A stretch of 14,440 bases of DNA from Acidimicrobiia bacterium. Its GTDB lineage: Bacteria; Actinomycetota; Acidimicrobiia; Spongiisociales; ZC4RG35. Both the position numbers and the translations under genes were made by a program. Position 1 is the first letter of the stretch, and each line of letters begins with the position of its first letter. This document shows, one piece after another, positions 7,200 to 13,946 of the stretch. Where the stretch lies: contig JAOUGY010000063.1 in NCBI GenBank assembly GCA_029865445.1, forward strand, positions 1 to 14,440, read 5' to 3'. The notes below the pieces were generated by a model that saw nothing but the letters and a program-made list of their open reading frames with translations, ran no database searches and had not been told where the DNA came from.

Positions 7200-8257
7200 G
7201 CCAGCACGCGGAGCGCCTCCGGCGGGAAGCCGAGCGCGATTCGGCTGCCCCGCGAGGGCCCTGCCCCGTCACCGTGATTGGGTACCACGGCCTGCAGTTC
7301 TCCGATCCCGTCGACGTGCACGAGCACCTCGAGAAGCGGGCCCTTGTACACCACCCTGTCAACGACGCCGGGCAGGTCGTTCGCTCCAGTCCCACCCAAC
7401 AGGACGCGTTCAGGACGGATACAGAGGCTCACCGCTCCTTGGGCGTCGGTCCGACCAGCTCCCGCCCTCAAGCGGAGACCGCCGAGGTTCACGATGCACG
7501 CCCCGTTGTCGTGGCCGACGACCTCCCCATTCATGAGATTGGACGATCCGAGGAAGTCGGCGATGTACTCGGTGGTTGGCTCTTCGTAGACCTCGGCAGG
7601 GGTTCCGAGCTGTTCGACCCGCCCATGGTTCATCACAGCCAGCCGGTCACTCATCGTGAGGGCCTCTTCCTGATCGTGGGTCACGTATATGAACGTGATT
7701 CCGATTTCCTCCTGGAGGGTCTTCAACTCGACCTGGAGGGCCTTCCGGAGTTTGGCGTCCAGGGCACCGAGGGGCTCGTCGAGCAGCAGCACCGATGGAT
7801 TGAGGACCAGGGACCGGGCAAGGGCCACCCGTTGCTGCTGACCGCCCGACAGCTGGCTGGGCTTACGTTTGTCCAGCCCGCTCAGCTGTACCAACTCGAG
7901 CGCTTTCCCCACCCGGTCCGCCATCTCGCTCTTGGTGGCGTTCTGGTATTTGAGACCGAAAGCAACGTTCTCGCCGACCGTCATGTGCGGGAACAGAGCG
8001 TATGACTGGAAGACCGTCGAAACCGGACGTTTGTGAGGCGGCGTGTCGGCGGCGTCCACCCCGTCGATGAGGATCTGGCCTGCAGTGGGGCGTTCGAATC
8101 CGGCCACCAGACGAAGGGTGGTCGTCTTTCCGCACCCCGAAGGACCCAGGAGCGAGAAGAATTCCCCGGCGCCGATCTCCAGATCGATCGAGTCGACCGC
8201 CAGCACCTCGGCGAAGCGCTTCTCCAAGCCAACGAGTTGAACGGAACCTCCTGCCAT
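7196..8257 (-). CDS. potA: ABC importer ATPase, PotA-like
   Basis: At 353 residues this is the energising subunit of a polyamine-type importer. Walker A is GPSGCGKTTT (38-47), the Q-loop is in VFQSYALFPHM (82-92), the signature is LSGGQQQRVALARS (136-149), Walker B is VLLLDEPLGALD (156-167) and the switch histidine is in YVTHDQEEAL (191-200). The last 110 residues form the TOBE-type regulatory domain of this ATPase group. It begins nine bases after the aminotransferase stop; ATG 8257 has no good upstream Shine-Dalgarno site, so coupling to the upstream gene is likely. It is the only ATPase in the window and the evident partner of PotB, PotC and PotD, though encoded on the other strand. It is expressed from the unit headed by operator 3. 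Confidence 0.93.
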   Translation of the reverse strand: MAGGSVQLVGLEKRFAEVLAVDSIDLEIGAGEFFSLLGPSGCGKTTTLRLVAGFERPTAGQILIDGVDAADTPPHKRPVSTVFQSYALFPHMTVGENVAFGLKYQNATKSEMADRVGKALELVQLSGLDKRKPSQLSGGQQQRVALARSLVLNPSVLLLDEPLGALDAKLRKALQVELKTLQEEIGITFIYVTHDQEEALTMSDRLAVMNHGRVEQLGTPAEVYEEPTTEYIADFLGSSNLMNGEVVGHDNGACIVNLGGLRLRAGAGRTDAQGAVSLCIRPERVLLGGTGANDLPGVVDRVVYKGPLLEVLVHVDGIGELQAVVPNHGDGAGPSRGSRIALGFPPEALRVLA

Positions 8258-8266
8258 CGGGCGATG

Positions 8267-9637
8267 CTATCCCGTTCGCCCGGTGATGGCCTTGGCAAAG
8301 ACCTCCAACGTGTCGAGATATCGATCGATGTCTGCTTCGGTGTGCTGGACCGACATCAGCCATTGCTCGCCCTTGGCGAACGGCGGAAGAAAGACGCCGC
8401 GGTTGAACTGGATGAGCCAGGAGGCGAGCGAGTGTTTCTCGTTGAACGATTCGAGAAAGTCACGGTAGTTTCGAATCCTGCGCTCGCTGTAGGTGATGCA
8501 TCCCTTGGCGCCCAGGTCGACGACGTAGGCAGGCAGCGAATACTCCTCGACGATCCGTCGCGCACCGTCACCCATTCGACGCTCGATCGCCTCGAGATGG
8601 TCATAGACGTCGTCCACCAGGACCTCGGTCAGCATCGCCCGGGTGGCAGCCATCCCCAGCGGGTTGCCATTGAAGGTGCCCACCTGCTCGTAAACGCCCT
8701 TGCTGATGAGGCCCATCACCTCCTCGGAGCCGCCGATGGCCGACACCGGAAGTCCACCGCCGACCGCCTTGGCCAGGCACACGAGGTCGGGTGTGACGCC
8801 GAACCGCCGAGTGGCGCCACCTCTCCCCAGGGTCAGCCCGGTCTTCACCTCGTCGAAGGTGAGGAGGGCGCCGCTGTCGGTGGTGATCCGTCGCAGCCCT
8901 TCGAGGAACCCTGGTTCTGGGGTGAGGATGCCGCAGTTCATCAGGACGGGCTCGAGGATGATTCCGGCGATCTGACCCGGATGCTCGGCGAAGATCGCCT
9001 CAACGGCCTCGAGGTCGTTGAACGGGGCGATCAGGGTGAGGTCGACGATCGCCTGTGGGATCCCCGGTGAGTACGCCACGCTCTTTGGCCGCCGCGCCGA
9101 TCCGAGACCTTCGACGACCCATGTCGACACCTGTACCGAATCGTGGTGACCGTGATACGCGCCTTCGAATTTGAGGATGAGGTCGCGGCCCGTGTAGGCG
9201 CGCATGAGGTGGACGGCGTCCATCGTGCACTCGGTTCCCGAATTCCCGAAGCGCCACAGCGGCATGCCGTACCGCCGGCGGAGCTCTTCGGCCACCACCA
9301 TGGCGTCCTCCACAGGCTGGGCGAAGTGTGTGCCCTTCCGTACCCGGTCCGACACGGCTCTGACAATGGCAGGGTGGGCGTGACCGGCGAGCATGGCCCC
9401 GTATCCACCGTGGTAGTCGACGTATTCGTTCCCGTCGACGTCGAACACCTTCGACCCTTCACCCCGGTCGATCCAGATGGGATGCGGGTCTGTGATCTGC
9501 CAGCTCGACGAGACACCGCCGGCGAGCGCCCCGGCCGCACGGGTCATCTCCGCCGAGCGTCCCATGCGCTCGTGAAACAGAGCTCGCTCCCGATCGATGA
9601 TGCGATCCGCGAGCGCCAGGTGGGTGCCGGCGACCAT
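8267..9637 (-). CDS. Class III (HemL-like) PLP-dependent aminotransferase
   Basis: This 456-residue fold-type I PLP enzyme transfers an amino group from a terminal amine or omega-amino acid, or isomerises it. The PLP lysine is K290 in LVCLAKAVGGGLP. D262-E263 in FDEVKTG, the NSGTE phosphate-binding segment (132-136) and YHGHHD (161-166) are all present. It is most like glutamate-1-semialdehyde aminomutase homologues, but the N-terminus is longer and the catabolic context argues against the haem-pathway enzyme. ATG 9637 has AAGGAG seven bases upstream. It heads an operon with the ABC ATPase and the DUF3592-like gene and is divergent from the Rieske oxygenase across operator 3. It probably acts on the imported amine or a demethylated product of it. 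The product would be an aldehyde or keto acid; no aldehyde dehydrogenase is seen nearby. Confidence 0.88.
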   Translation of the reverse strand: MVAGTHLALADRIIDRERALFHERMGRSAEMTRAAGALAGGVSSSWQITDPHPIWIDRGEGSKVFDVDGNEYVDYHGGYGAMLAGHAHPAIVRAVSDRVRKGTHFAQPVEDAMVVAEELRRRYGMPLWRFGNSGTECTMDAVHLMRAYTGRDLILKFEGAYHGHHDSVQVSTWVVEGLGSARRPKSVAYSPGIPQAIVDLTLIAPFNDLEAVEAIFAEHPGQIAGIILEPVLMNCGILTPEPGFLEGLRRITTDSGALLTFDEVKTGLTLGRGGATRRFGVTPDLVCLAKAVGGGLPVSAIGGSEEVMGLISKGVYEQVGTFNGNPLGMAATRAMLTEVLVDDVYDHLEAIERRMGDGARRIVEEYSLPAYVVDLGAKGCITYSERRIRNYRDFLESFNEKHSLASWLIQFNRGVFLPPFAKGEQWLMSVQHTEADIDRYLDTLEVFAKAITGRTG

Positions 9638-9654
9638 GATGTCACTCCTTTTTT

Positions 9655-9670
9655 CTGAACCGTCGTTCAG
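9655..9670. promoter_or_regulatory. Operator 3: CTGAACCGTCGTTCAG palindrome
   Basis: The arms CTGAAC/GTTCAG are identical to those of operators 1 and 2; only the four central bases differ. It lies between the divergent aminotransferase (start 9637, 17 bases away) and Rieske oxygenase (start 9716, 45 bases away), so it can control both. The conserved arms with a free centre are what a dimeric TetR protein would be expected to select. Confidence 0.78.
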
Positions 9671-9674
9671 TTTA
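9669..9674 (-). promoter_or_regulatory. Candidate -10 box TAAACT of the aminotransferase-ATPase operon
   Basis: On the minus strand TAAACT overlaps operator 3 by its last two bases, the same geometry as at 2629 and 12125. It is the best -10 match of the three. The inferred start would fall within the operator, leaving a leader of roughly 25 bases that contains AAGGAG. No clear -35 box was seen. Confidence 0.42.
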
Positions 9675-9680
9675 TCGACC

Positions 9681-9686
9681 TAGACT
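9681..9686 (+). promoter_or_regulatory. Candidate -10 box TAGACT of the Rieske oxygenase gene
   Basis: TAGACT lies 11 bases after operator 3, so the operator would cover the -35 region of this promoter. The Rieske ribosome-binding site AGGAGAGG (9705-9712) and GTG start follow at suitable distances. No -35 consensus is visible. The hexamer is short and could occur by chance. Confidence 0.3.
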
Positions 9687-9715
9687 CGATCCTGCCCCGG
9701 AAACAGGAGAGGACC

Positions 9716-10906
9716 GTGCCCGCCCCACTCGATCTGGACGCCATCGAAGCCGTCGCTGCCGAATTCGGGAACAGCCGCACCCTTCCCGCCGACGCCTACC
9801 GATCAGCGGACGTGTTCGCCTGGGAGCGGGAAACAATCTTCGAGTCCGGGTGGGTATGTGTCGGGCGCACGGACGATCTGGCACTGCCCGGTCAACTCCG
9901 GGCAATCGACCACGGCGGCGAGAGTGTGCTGCTCGCTCGTGATCAGGATGGGACACTGCGGGCCTTCTCGAATGTGTGCCGGCACCGCGGCCACATTCTC
10001 GTCGAGCCCGGCGACGCCATCGACGCGCGCCAGATCCGGTGTCCCTACCACTCGTGGGCGTACCGATTCGACGGCGAACTGCGTACCGCCCCGCTGCTCA
10101 CGCAGACCGACGACTTCGAGGCGTCACAGTGGGGCCTGGTCTCGATCCGGGCGGGAACGTGGATGGGATGGGCGTTCCTGGACCCGTCGGGAGTCGCACC
10201 CGATCTGACCGCGACGTTTGGCAACGCGTCGGAGCTGCTCGCCCGCTACGAACCCGAACGCTTGAGGCTGGGCGCCCGCCACGCCTACGAGGTGAAGGCG
10301 AATTGGAAGCTCGTCACCGAGAATTACCACGAGTGCTACCACTGCACATCGATCCACCCCGAGTTGTGCGAGGTGACGCCTCACGATTCGGGCGCCGACC
10401 ACCAGCCCACCGGTCTGTGGTGTGGTGGCACGATGTACCTGAAGGACCACGCGTCCACGATGTCGCTCTCCGGCGAGTCTCTCGGGGTGGCGTTCCGCCT
10501 CCTGGAGGATCGCCATCTGCGCGAAGTCGTGTATGTGGGGTTGTGGCCGAACCTGCTGGTGTCCGCCCATCCCGACTATGTGATGACCCACCGCATCGTC
10601 CCGCTGGCGCCCGACCGCACGTTCATCGAATGCGATTGGTTGTGGGCCCCCGATTCGTTCGAGGCGGACGGATTCAGCACCGACTATGCCACCGACTTCT
10701 GGGACATCACCAACAAGGAGGACTGGACCGCCTGCGAGCAGGTCCAGCGCGCCACGGTCAATCGGGGGTTTCGGCCCGGTCCCCTGTCTCCCATGGAGAC
10801 AACGATGTACCAGTTCCTCGGTTTGGTCGCCAAGGCGTATCTCGATCGGCCGATGACACCGCCGACGGTCCCCCACAATCGCCTCTACAAGCTCACCGAC
10901 GTCTGA
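9716..10906 (+). CDS. Rieske non-haem iron oxygenase, alpha subunit (quaternary-amine monooxygenase type)
   Basis: This 396-residue oxygenase component uses electrons from a separate reductase to activate O2. Ligands of the Rieske [2Fe-2S] cluster are C88/H90 (CRHRGH) and C109/H112 (CPYHSW). The mononuclear iron site is in NWKLVTENYHECYHCTSIHP (197-216), with H209 and H214 and a bridging E206; a late Asp near 330 (FWDITNKED) is the likely third ligand. This ECYHC..HP form resembles the alpha subunits for glycine betaine demethylation (GbcA), stachydrine demethylation and carnitine cleavage (CntA), so an N-methylated or quaternary amine substrate is the best guess. The GTG at 9716 has AGGAGAGG four bases upstream; the operator and aminotransferase gene lie divergently. 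No ferredoxin reductase is in the window, so the electron donor is elsewhere. Family certain, substrate inferred. Confidence 0.88.
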   Translation: MPAPLDLDAIEAVAAEFGNSRTLPADAYRSADVFAWERETIFESGWVCVGRTDDLALPGQLRAIDHGGESVLLARDQDGTLRAFSNVCRHRGHILVEPGDAIDARQIRCPYHSWAYRFDGELRTAPLLTQTDDFEASQWGLVSIRAGTWMGWAFLDPSGVAPDLTATFGNASELLARYEPERLRLGARHAYEVKANWKLVTENYHECYHCTSIHPELCEVTPHDSGADHQPTGLWCGGTMYLKDHASTMSLSGESLGVAFRLLEDRHLREVVYVGLWPNLLVSAHPDYVMTHRIVPLAPDRTFIECDWLWAPDSFEADGFSTDYATDFWDITNKEDWTACEQVQRATVNRGFRPGPLSPMETTMYQFLGLVAKAYLDRPMTPPTVPHNRLYKLTDV

Positions 10907-10923
10907 ACCCTCCTTGGGGGTCA
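10904..10923. terminator. Possible short bidirectional hairpin between convergent genes
   Basis: The convergent Rieske and acyl-CoA dehydrogenase genes are separated by only 14 bases. The segment that includes both stop codons can fold as TGA-CCCTC pairing with GGGGG-TCA, with one bulged A and one G-U pair. There is no T-run on either side, so it is a weak candidate terminator. Confidence 0.22.
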
Positions 10924-12096
10924 GTGGGTGAGGGGGGCGAGGCCGCGCTTGCGGAGTTGGGCGGCGATGATCACCCTCTGCACTTCCGACGCCCCCTCCC
11001 AGATCCTGTCGACCCGCAACTCACGGTTGAAGCGCTCCGCCACGTTCTCACGCATGTAGCCCCGGCCGCCAAAGATCTGAACGGCGCGATCGGCGACCCG
11101 TCCCGCCATCTCGGATGCATAGAGCTTCGCCATGGAACAGTGGGCGTGCACGGTCTTCAAATCGGTCCCCTCATCGATCTCGCGGGCCGTTTCGTATGTC
11201 ATGAGGCGCGCCGCCCACAACTCCGTGAGAGAGTCGGCCAGCATGAATTGAACGGCCTGACGATCTGCGAGCGTTTCGCCGAACACGATCCGGCTCTCAG
11301 CGAACTCCTGCGCCTCTTCTATCAGCCGCTCGGCAGCACCACAGCAACGAGCAGCGATCATCAACCGTTCGTATCGGAACCACTCATACGTGAACGACAT
11401 GCCATCGCCCTCGCTCCCGACCAGGTGGGAAGCGGGCACTCGGACGTCCTCGAACGCCATCTCCCAATGATGATGTGAGTAGGTGTGCGTGTACGACGGC
11501 GTCCGGATGTGGCGGACACCGGGCGTATCCATGTCGACGATGAACAGCGCGTGGTCCCCGGCATGAGGACCGTCGGTCAGCTTTGCCTGGAAGAACACGT
11601 AGTCGGCGAGGTTCGCCGATGTGACGTGCCACTTGATCCCGTTCAGCACGTACTCGTCACCGTCCCGCCTGGCCGTGGCGACGATGGCATCGACATCGGA
11701 CCCGGCGTGTTCTTCGGTGATGGCGTAACACTCATGCCGTTCCCCGGCGATGGTGGGTACGACATACTGCTCCAACTGGAACGGCGTGGCCACGGCCGAG
11801 AACCATGCAGCCGGCGTCGACACCACCCATCCGAGGGCGTTGGTGGCTCGCCCGGCCTGCTCCTGAATCAGCACCTGCTGAAGGGTGGAGTAGCCGTGGC
11901 CGCCCAGCTCGGTCGGCTGATTGATCGCCGTGAGGCCGAGTTCGCGCGCCCTTTGCTCGTGACGAGCACTCACCTCTTCGGGTAACTCGCCGTCGTGCAT
12001 CTCGGCGTGCACTTCCCACGGAATGAGCTCTTCGTCGACAAAGAGCCGCGCCCGGGCCTGGATCTCCAGATCGTCCTCCGACAGCCGCACCGACAT
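10921..12096 (-). CDS. Acyl-CoA dehydrogenase family protein
   Basis: This is a 391-residue FAD enzyme of the acyl-CoA dehydrogenase fold, which introduces an alpha-beta double bond into an acyl-CoA. The order is right: helical N-domain, the FAD/substrate segment YAITEEHAGSDV (124-135), the beta domain with NGIKWHVTSANLADYVFFQA (152-171), then the C-terminal QIFGGRGYMRE (340-350). The catalytic base matches E367 in IWEGASEVQRVII, the usual position for short- and medium-chain enzymes. I chose ATG 12096, which has GAGGA four bases upstream. The frame is open back to 12237, but that extension crosses the operator and the divergent gene. It is convergent with the Rieske gene and divergent from the 2OG oxygenase. 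It may act on the product of the acyl-CoA synthetase at 2595, or be a crotonobetainyl-CoA reductase (CaiA)-like enzyme; the sequence does not decide. Confidence 0.9.
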   Translation of the reverse strand: MSVRLSEDDLEIQARARLFVDEELIPWEVHAEMHDGELPEEVSARHEQRARELGLTAINQPTELGGHGYSTLQQVLIQEQAGRATNALGWVVSTPAAWFSAVATPFQLEQYVVPTIAGERHECYAITEEHAGSDVDAIVATARRDGDEYVLNGIKWHVTSANLADYVFFQAKLTDGPHAGDHALFIVDMDTPGVRHIRTPSYTHTYSHHHWEMAFEDVRVPASHLVGSEGDGMSFTYEWFRYERLMIAARCCGAAERLIEEAQEFAESRIVFGETLADRQAVQFMLADSLTELWAARLMTYETAREIDEGTDLKTVHAHCSMAKLYASEMAGRVADRAVQIFGGRGYMRENVAERFNRELRVDRIWEGASEVQRVIIAAQLRKRGLAPLTH

Positions 12097-12110
12097 CCGA
12101 TCCTCGTTTC

Positions 12111-12126
12111 CTGAACGAAGATTCAG
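12111..12126. promoter_or_regulatory. Operator 4: CTGAACGAAGATTCAG, one-mismatch copy
   Basis: The left arm is CTGAAC; the right arm is ATTCAG, one base off the GTTCAG of the other three sites. It lies between the divergent acyl-CoA dehydrogenase (start 12096, 14 bases away) and 2OG oxygenase (start 12167, 40 bases away). Position and orientation match the other sites, so I count it as a weaker member of the set. Confidence 0.65.
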
Positions 12127-12130
12127 TCTA
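12125..12130 (-). promoter_or_regulatory. Candidate -10 box TAGACT of the acyl-CoA dehydrogenase
   Basis: Minus-strand TAGACT overlaps operator 4 by its last two bases, the third case of this arrangement. The inferred transcription start lies inside the operator, about 20 bases before the ATG. The mismatched operator arm is the one next to this box. No -35 box is evident. Confidence 0.4.
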
Positions 12131-12166
12131 GGAGCGATCCTCGTCCGGGCAGACCAGAATGACCGC

Positions 12167-13060
12167 ATGGAGATCCCAGTGATAGGCCTCGCCGACCCGT
12201 CGGCCGCGGCGAGGATCGGCCGAGCATGCCAGACCACCGGCTTCTTCGTCGTGGCCGATCACGGCGTTCCCGAGCCGGTCGTCGAGGCGGCGTGGTCCAC
12301 TGCGAGACAGTTCTTCGATCTCCCCCTCTCATCGAAACTCGCCGTTCGAGCCGAAGGTGTGCCGTATGGCTACGACCCAGTCGCCGCAGAGGCGCTCGGC
12401 AGGACGCGCCACGACGGCGAGGACGCTCCCGACGCCAAACAGTCATTCAACCTGGGCCCACCCAACCGCGGACCCGGCACCGGCTTCGGAAGCTTCGATC
12501 GGATCTGGCCCACGGAACCCTACGAGTTGAGGCCGGCCTGGCTCTCCTACTACTCGCACATGGAATCACTGGCCGACGCGTTGCTGTCCCTCTTCGCCGA
12601 GGCTCTCGGGCTCGATCGGGCGTATTTCGAGCCATTCACCCGCGAGCACCTGTCGGCGCTGCGCGCCCTCGACTATCCGGAAGGATCCGTCTCGATCCGG
12701 GCGGGCGCTCATGCCGATTACGGAACCCTCACAATTCTCAGGCCCGACCCCGCCGTCGGCGGTCTCGAGGTGTGGGTGGACGGACGCTGGCTCCGGATTC
12801 CCGCGGTAGGTGATGGGTTCGTGATCAACATCGGGGACCTGATGCATCGTTGGACCAACGGGCGGTGGAAATCCGCCCTCCACCGGGTCGTCGCCGATCC
12901 GGAAGGCAGGCGGCGGGCATCGATCGCCTTCTTCCACAACCCCGACTGGGACGCCACGATCGAACCGATCCTCACCGATCCCGGCGGGCGGCCCGCCTTC
13001 CCCGCGATCACGGCCGGACCTTGGCTGCAGGCGAAGTTCGAGGCCGCGCTCGCCCCTTGA
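12167..13060 (+). CDS. Isopenicillin N synthase-like Fe(II)/2-oxoglutarate-dependent oxygenase
   Basis: This is a 297-residue soluble oxygenase with a double-stranded beta-helix core. The iron triad is H182 and D184 in GAHADYGTLTIL plus H239 in SALHRVV. R250 and S252 (RRRASIAFF) form the RxS motif that binds 2-oxoglutarate. The N-terminal part, IPVIGLAD with TGFFVVADHGVP (24-35), is the DIOX_N type found in isopenicillin N synthase, ethylene-forming enzyme and plant-type dioxygenases. It should couple oxidative decarboxylation of 2-oxoglutarate to hydroxylation or C-N cleavage of an unknown substrate. The frame is open back to 12023, but I chose ATG 12167 because family members begin near this strand and the extension is antisense to the neighbour. 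There is no clear ribosome-binding site. CAGAAT six bases upstream could be a -10 box, which would make the mRNA leaderless. It is divergent from the acyl-CoA dehydrogenase over operator 4. Confidence 0.88.
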   Translation: MEIPVIGLADPSAAARIGRACQTTGFFVVADHGVPEPVVEAAWSTARQFFDLPLSSKLAVRAEGVPYGYDPVAAEALGRTRHDGEDAPDAKQSFNLGPPNRGPGTGFGSFDRIWPTEPYELRPAWLSYYSHMESLADALLSLFAEALGLDRAYFEPFTREHLSALRALDYPEGSVSIRAGAHADYGTLTILRPDPAVGGLEVWVDGRWLRIPAVGDGFVINIGDLMHRWTNGRWKSALHRVVADPEGRRRASIAFFHNPDWDATIEPILTDPGGRPAFPAITAGPWLQAKFEAALAP

Positions 13061-13074
13061 GAATCCCTGGATTC
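13061..13074. repeat. Short inverted repeat GAATCC-CT-GGATTC after the 2OG oxygenase
   Basis: Six-base arms are separated by only two bases, immediately after the oxygenase stop codon. The loop is too short for a normal hairpin and no T-run follows, so it is not a convincing terminator. It shares TTC with the operator arms but does not match the operator pattern. Confidence 0.2.
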
Positions 13075-13106
13075 CTGCCGCAGACACTCCAGGCGCAGGG
13101 AGGCGA

Positions 13107-13946
13107 GTGAGCCCACGGTCGGCAAGAAGACAACCACACACTCAGTGCGGCCGGCAGGTCGTGACGGTTCGTTCGGCGCCTCTCCCAAGGACATGGCGCA
13201 CCGGGCGCGATCTGCTCCGGCTCACGATGTGGGTCACATTCGCAATCGGCGGCATCGTCACCGCGGCTGCCTGGCGATCCTCCGACGTTGCCGCGTCATC
13301 CGGAATCGTGGCCTTTGGCATGGCTGCCGTGTGCTGGTGGCGCTTGCGGATGCGAAGTGACCGGGCCATCGCCGACAAGATCGACGGGTCTCATGTGGCG
13401 CCTGGGGCGGGCCATGGGAGGCGACCTCAGCTATCACCGAACCGGGGAACGGACCGTATTCCGGCCGGCTCTCCCTCAGCGCCCGCCCACCTGGCGCCAC
13501 CTATCGGTGACCCAGAGCCAAACCCAGTCCGCAGGTGCTCGCTCAGAGAACCAACGTCTCGGCGCGTACCGCCGCCTGCCGGCCACTGCGTATGGCGGCA
13601 TCGATCGTGCCGCCCGCCTCTGTGTGTTCTCCCGCAAAGACCATCCGGCCATGAGGGCGTTCGAAGAACTCGAGAAGCGGACGCTGACCGGGACCGAGCG
13701 ACGAGTAACAGCCGCTCGCCCACCGATCCTCCGACCAGTCGACGACGCGTGGCGTCCCAATCGTCTCAACCTCAGGCACAACACGATCGAGCGACCACGA
13801 CCCTCGGACCGCGAGCACCGACTCTCTGGTGCCGGCAAACGCAGTCACCACTCGTCGCGCCATTCCACCATCGCCCAGGCCCGTCCACCACCAGATGGGT
13901 GGTACGAGCTGCTGGCGGGCCAGCAGCGGTGGTGCATCTGCCGTAG
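13107..13946 (+). CDS. Doubtful ORF, two-helix membrane protein in its first 95 residues
   Basis: This ORF covers most of the 480-base stretch between the 2OG oxygenase and the amine oxidase, which holds nothing else I can name. GTG 13107 has GGGAGG four bases upstream. Residues 37-56 (LRLTMWVTFAIGGIVTAAAW) and about 63-79 (ASSGIVAFGMAAVCWWR) look like two membrane helices, followed by a basic RLRMRSDRAIADK. After about residue 98 (base 13400) the translation becomes an implausible mix rich in Pro, Arg and Ser. From 13543 it is antisense to the amine oxidase. If a gene exists it is probably a short membrane protein, and the long tail suggests either a lost stop, a frameshift or no gene at all. 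A start at GTG 13161 is also possible. No function can be assigned. Confidence 0.28.
   Translation: MSPRSARRQPHTQCGRQVVTVRSAPLPRTWRTGRDLLRLTMWVTFAIGGIVTAAAWRSSDVAASSGIVAFGMAAVCWWRLRMRSDRAIADKIDGSHVAPGAGHGRRPQLSPNRGTDRIPAGSPSAPAHLAPPIGDPEPNPVRRCSLREPTSRRVPPPAGHCVWRHRSCRPPLCVLPQRPSGHEGVRRTREADADRDRATSNSRSPTDPPTSRRRVASQSSQPQAQHDRATTTLGPRAPTLWCRQTQSPLVAPFHHRPGPSTTRWVVRAAGGPAAVVHLP

Noticed and set aside
8033..9070. 345-codon plus-strand frame opposite potA and the aminotransferase
   Set aside because: It is antisense to two well-conserved enzymes and its translation has no recognisable motifs.
8267..9637. Assignment of the aminotransferase as haem-pathway glutamate-1-semialdehyde aminomutase (hemL)
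   Set aside because: The fold and motifs match the superfamily, but the longer N-terminus and position in an amine-uptake operon under the shared operator fit a catabolic aminotransferase better.
11077..11086. CTGAACGGCG half-site inside the acyl-CoA dehydrogenase gene
   Set aside because: The second arm is missing (CGATCG follows), so it is not a dyad and is probably coincidence.
12023..12166. N-terminal extension of the 2OG oxygenase
   Set aside because: The extra residues are Ser/Arg-rich and antisense to the acyl-CoA dehydrogenase; the DIOX_N domain starts at ATG 12167.
12097..12237. N-terminal extension of the acyl-CoA dehydrogenase to 438 residues
   Set aside because: It crosses operator 4 and the start of the divergent oxygenase; ATG 12096 has a GAGGA site and a normal family N-terminus.
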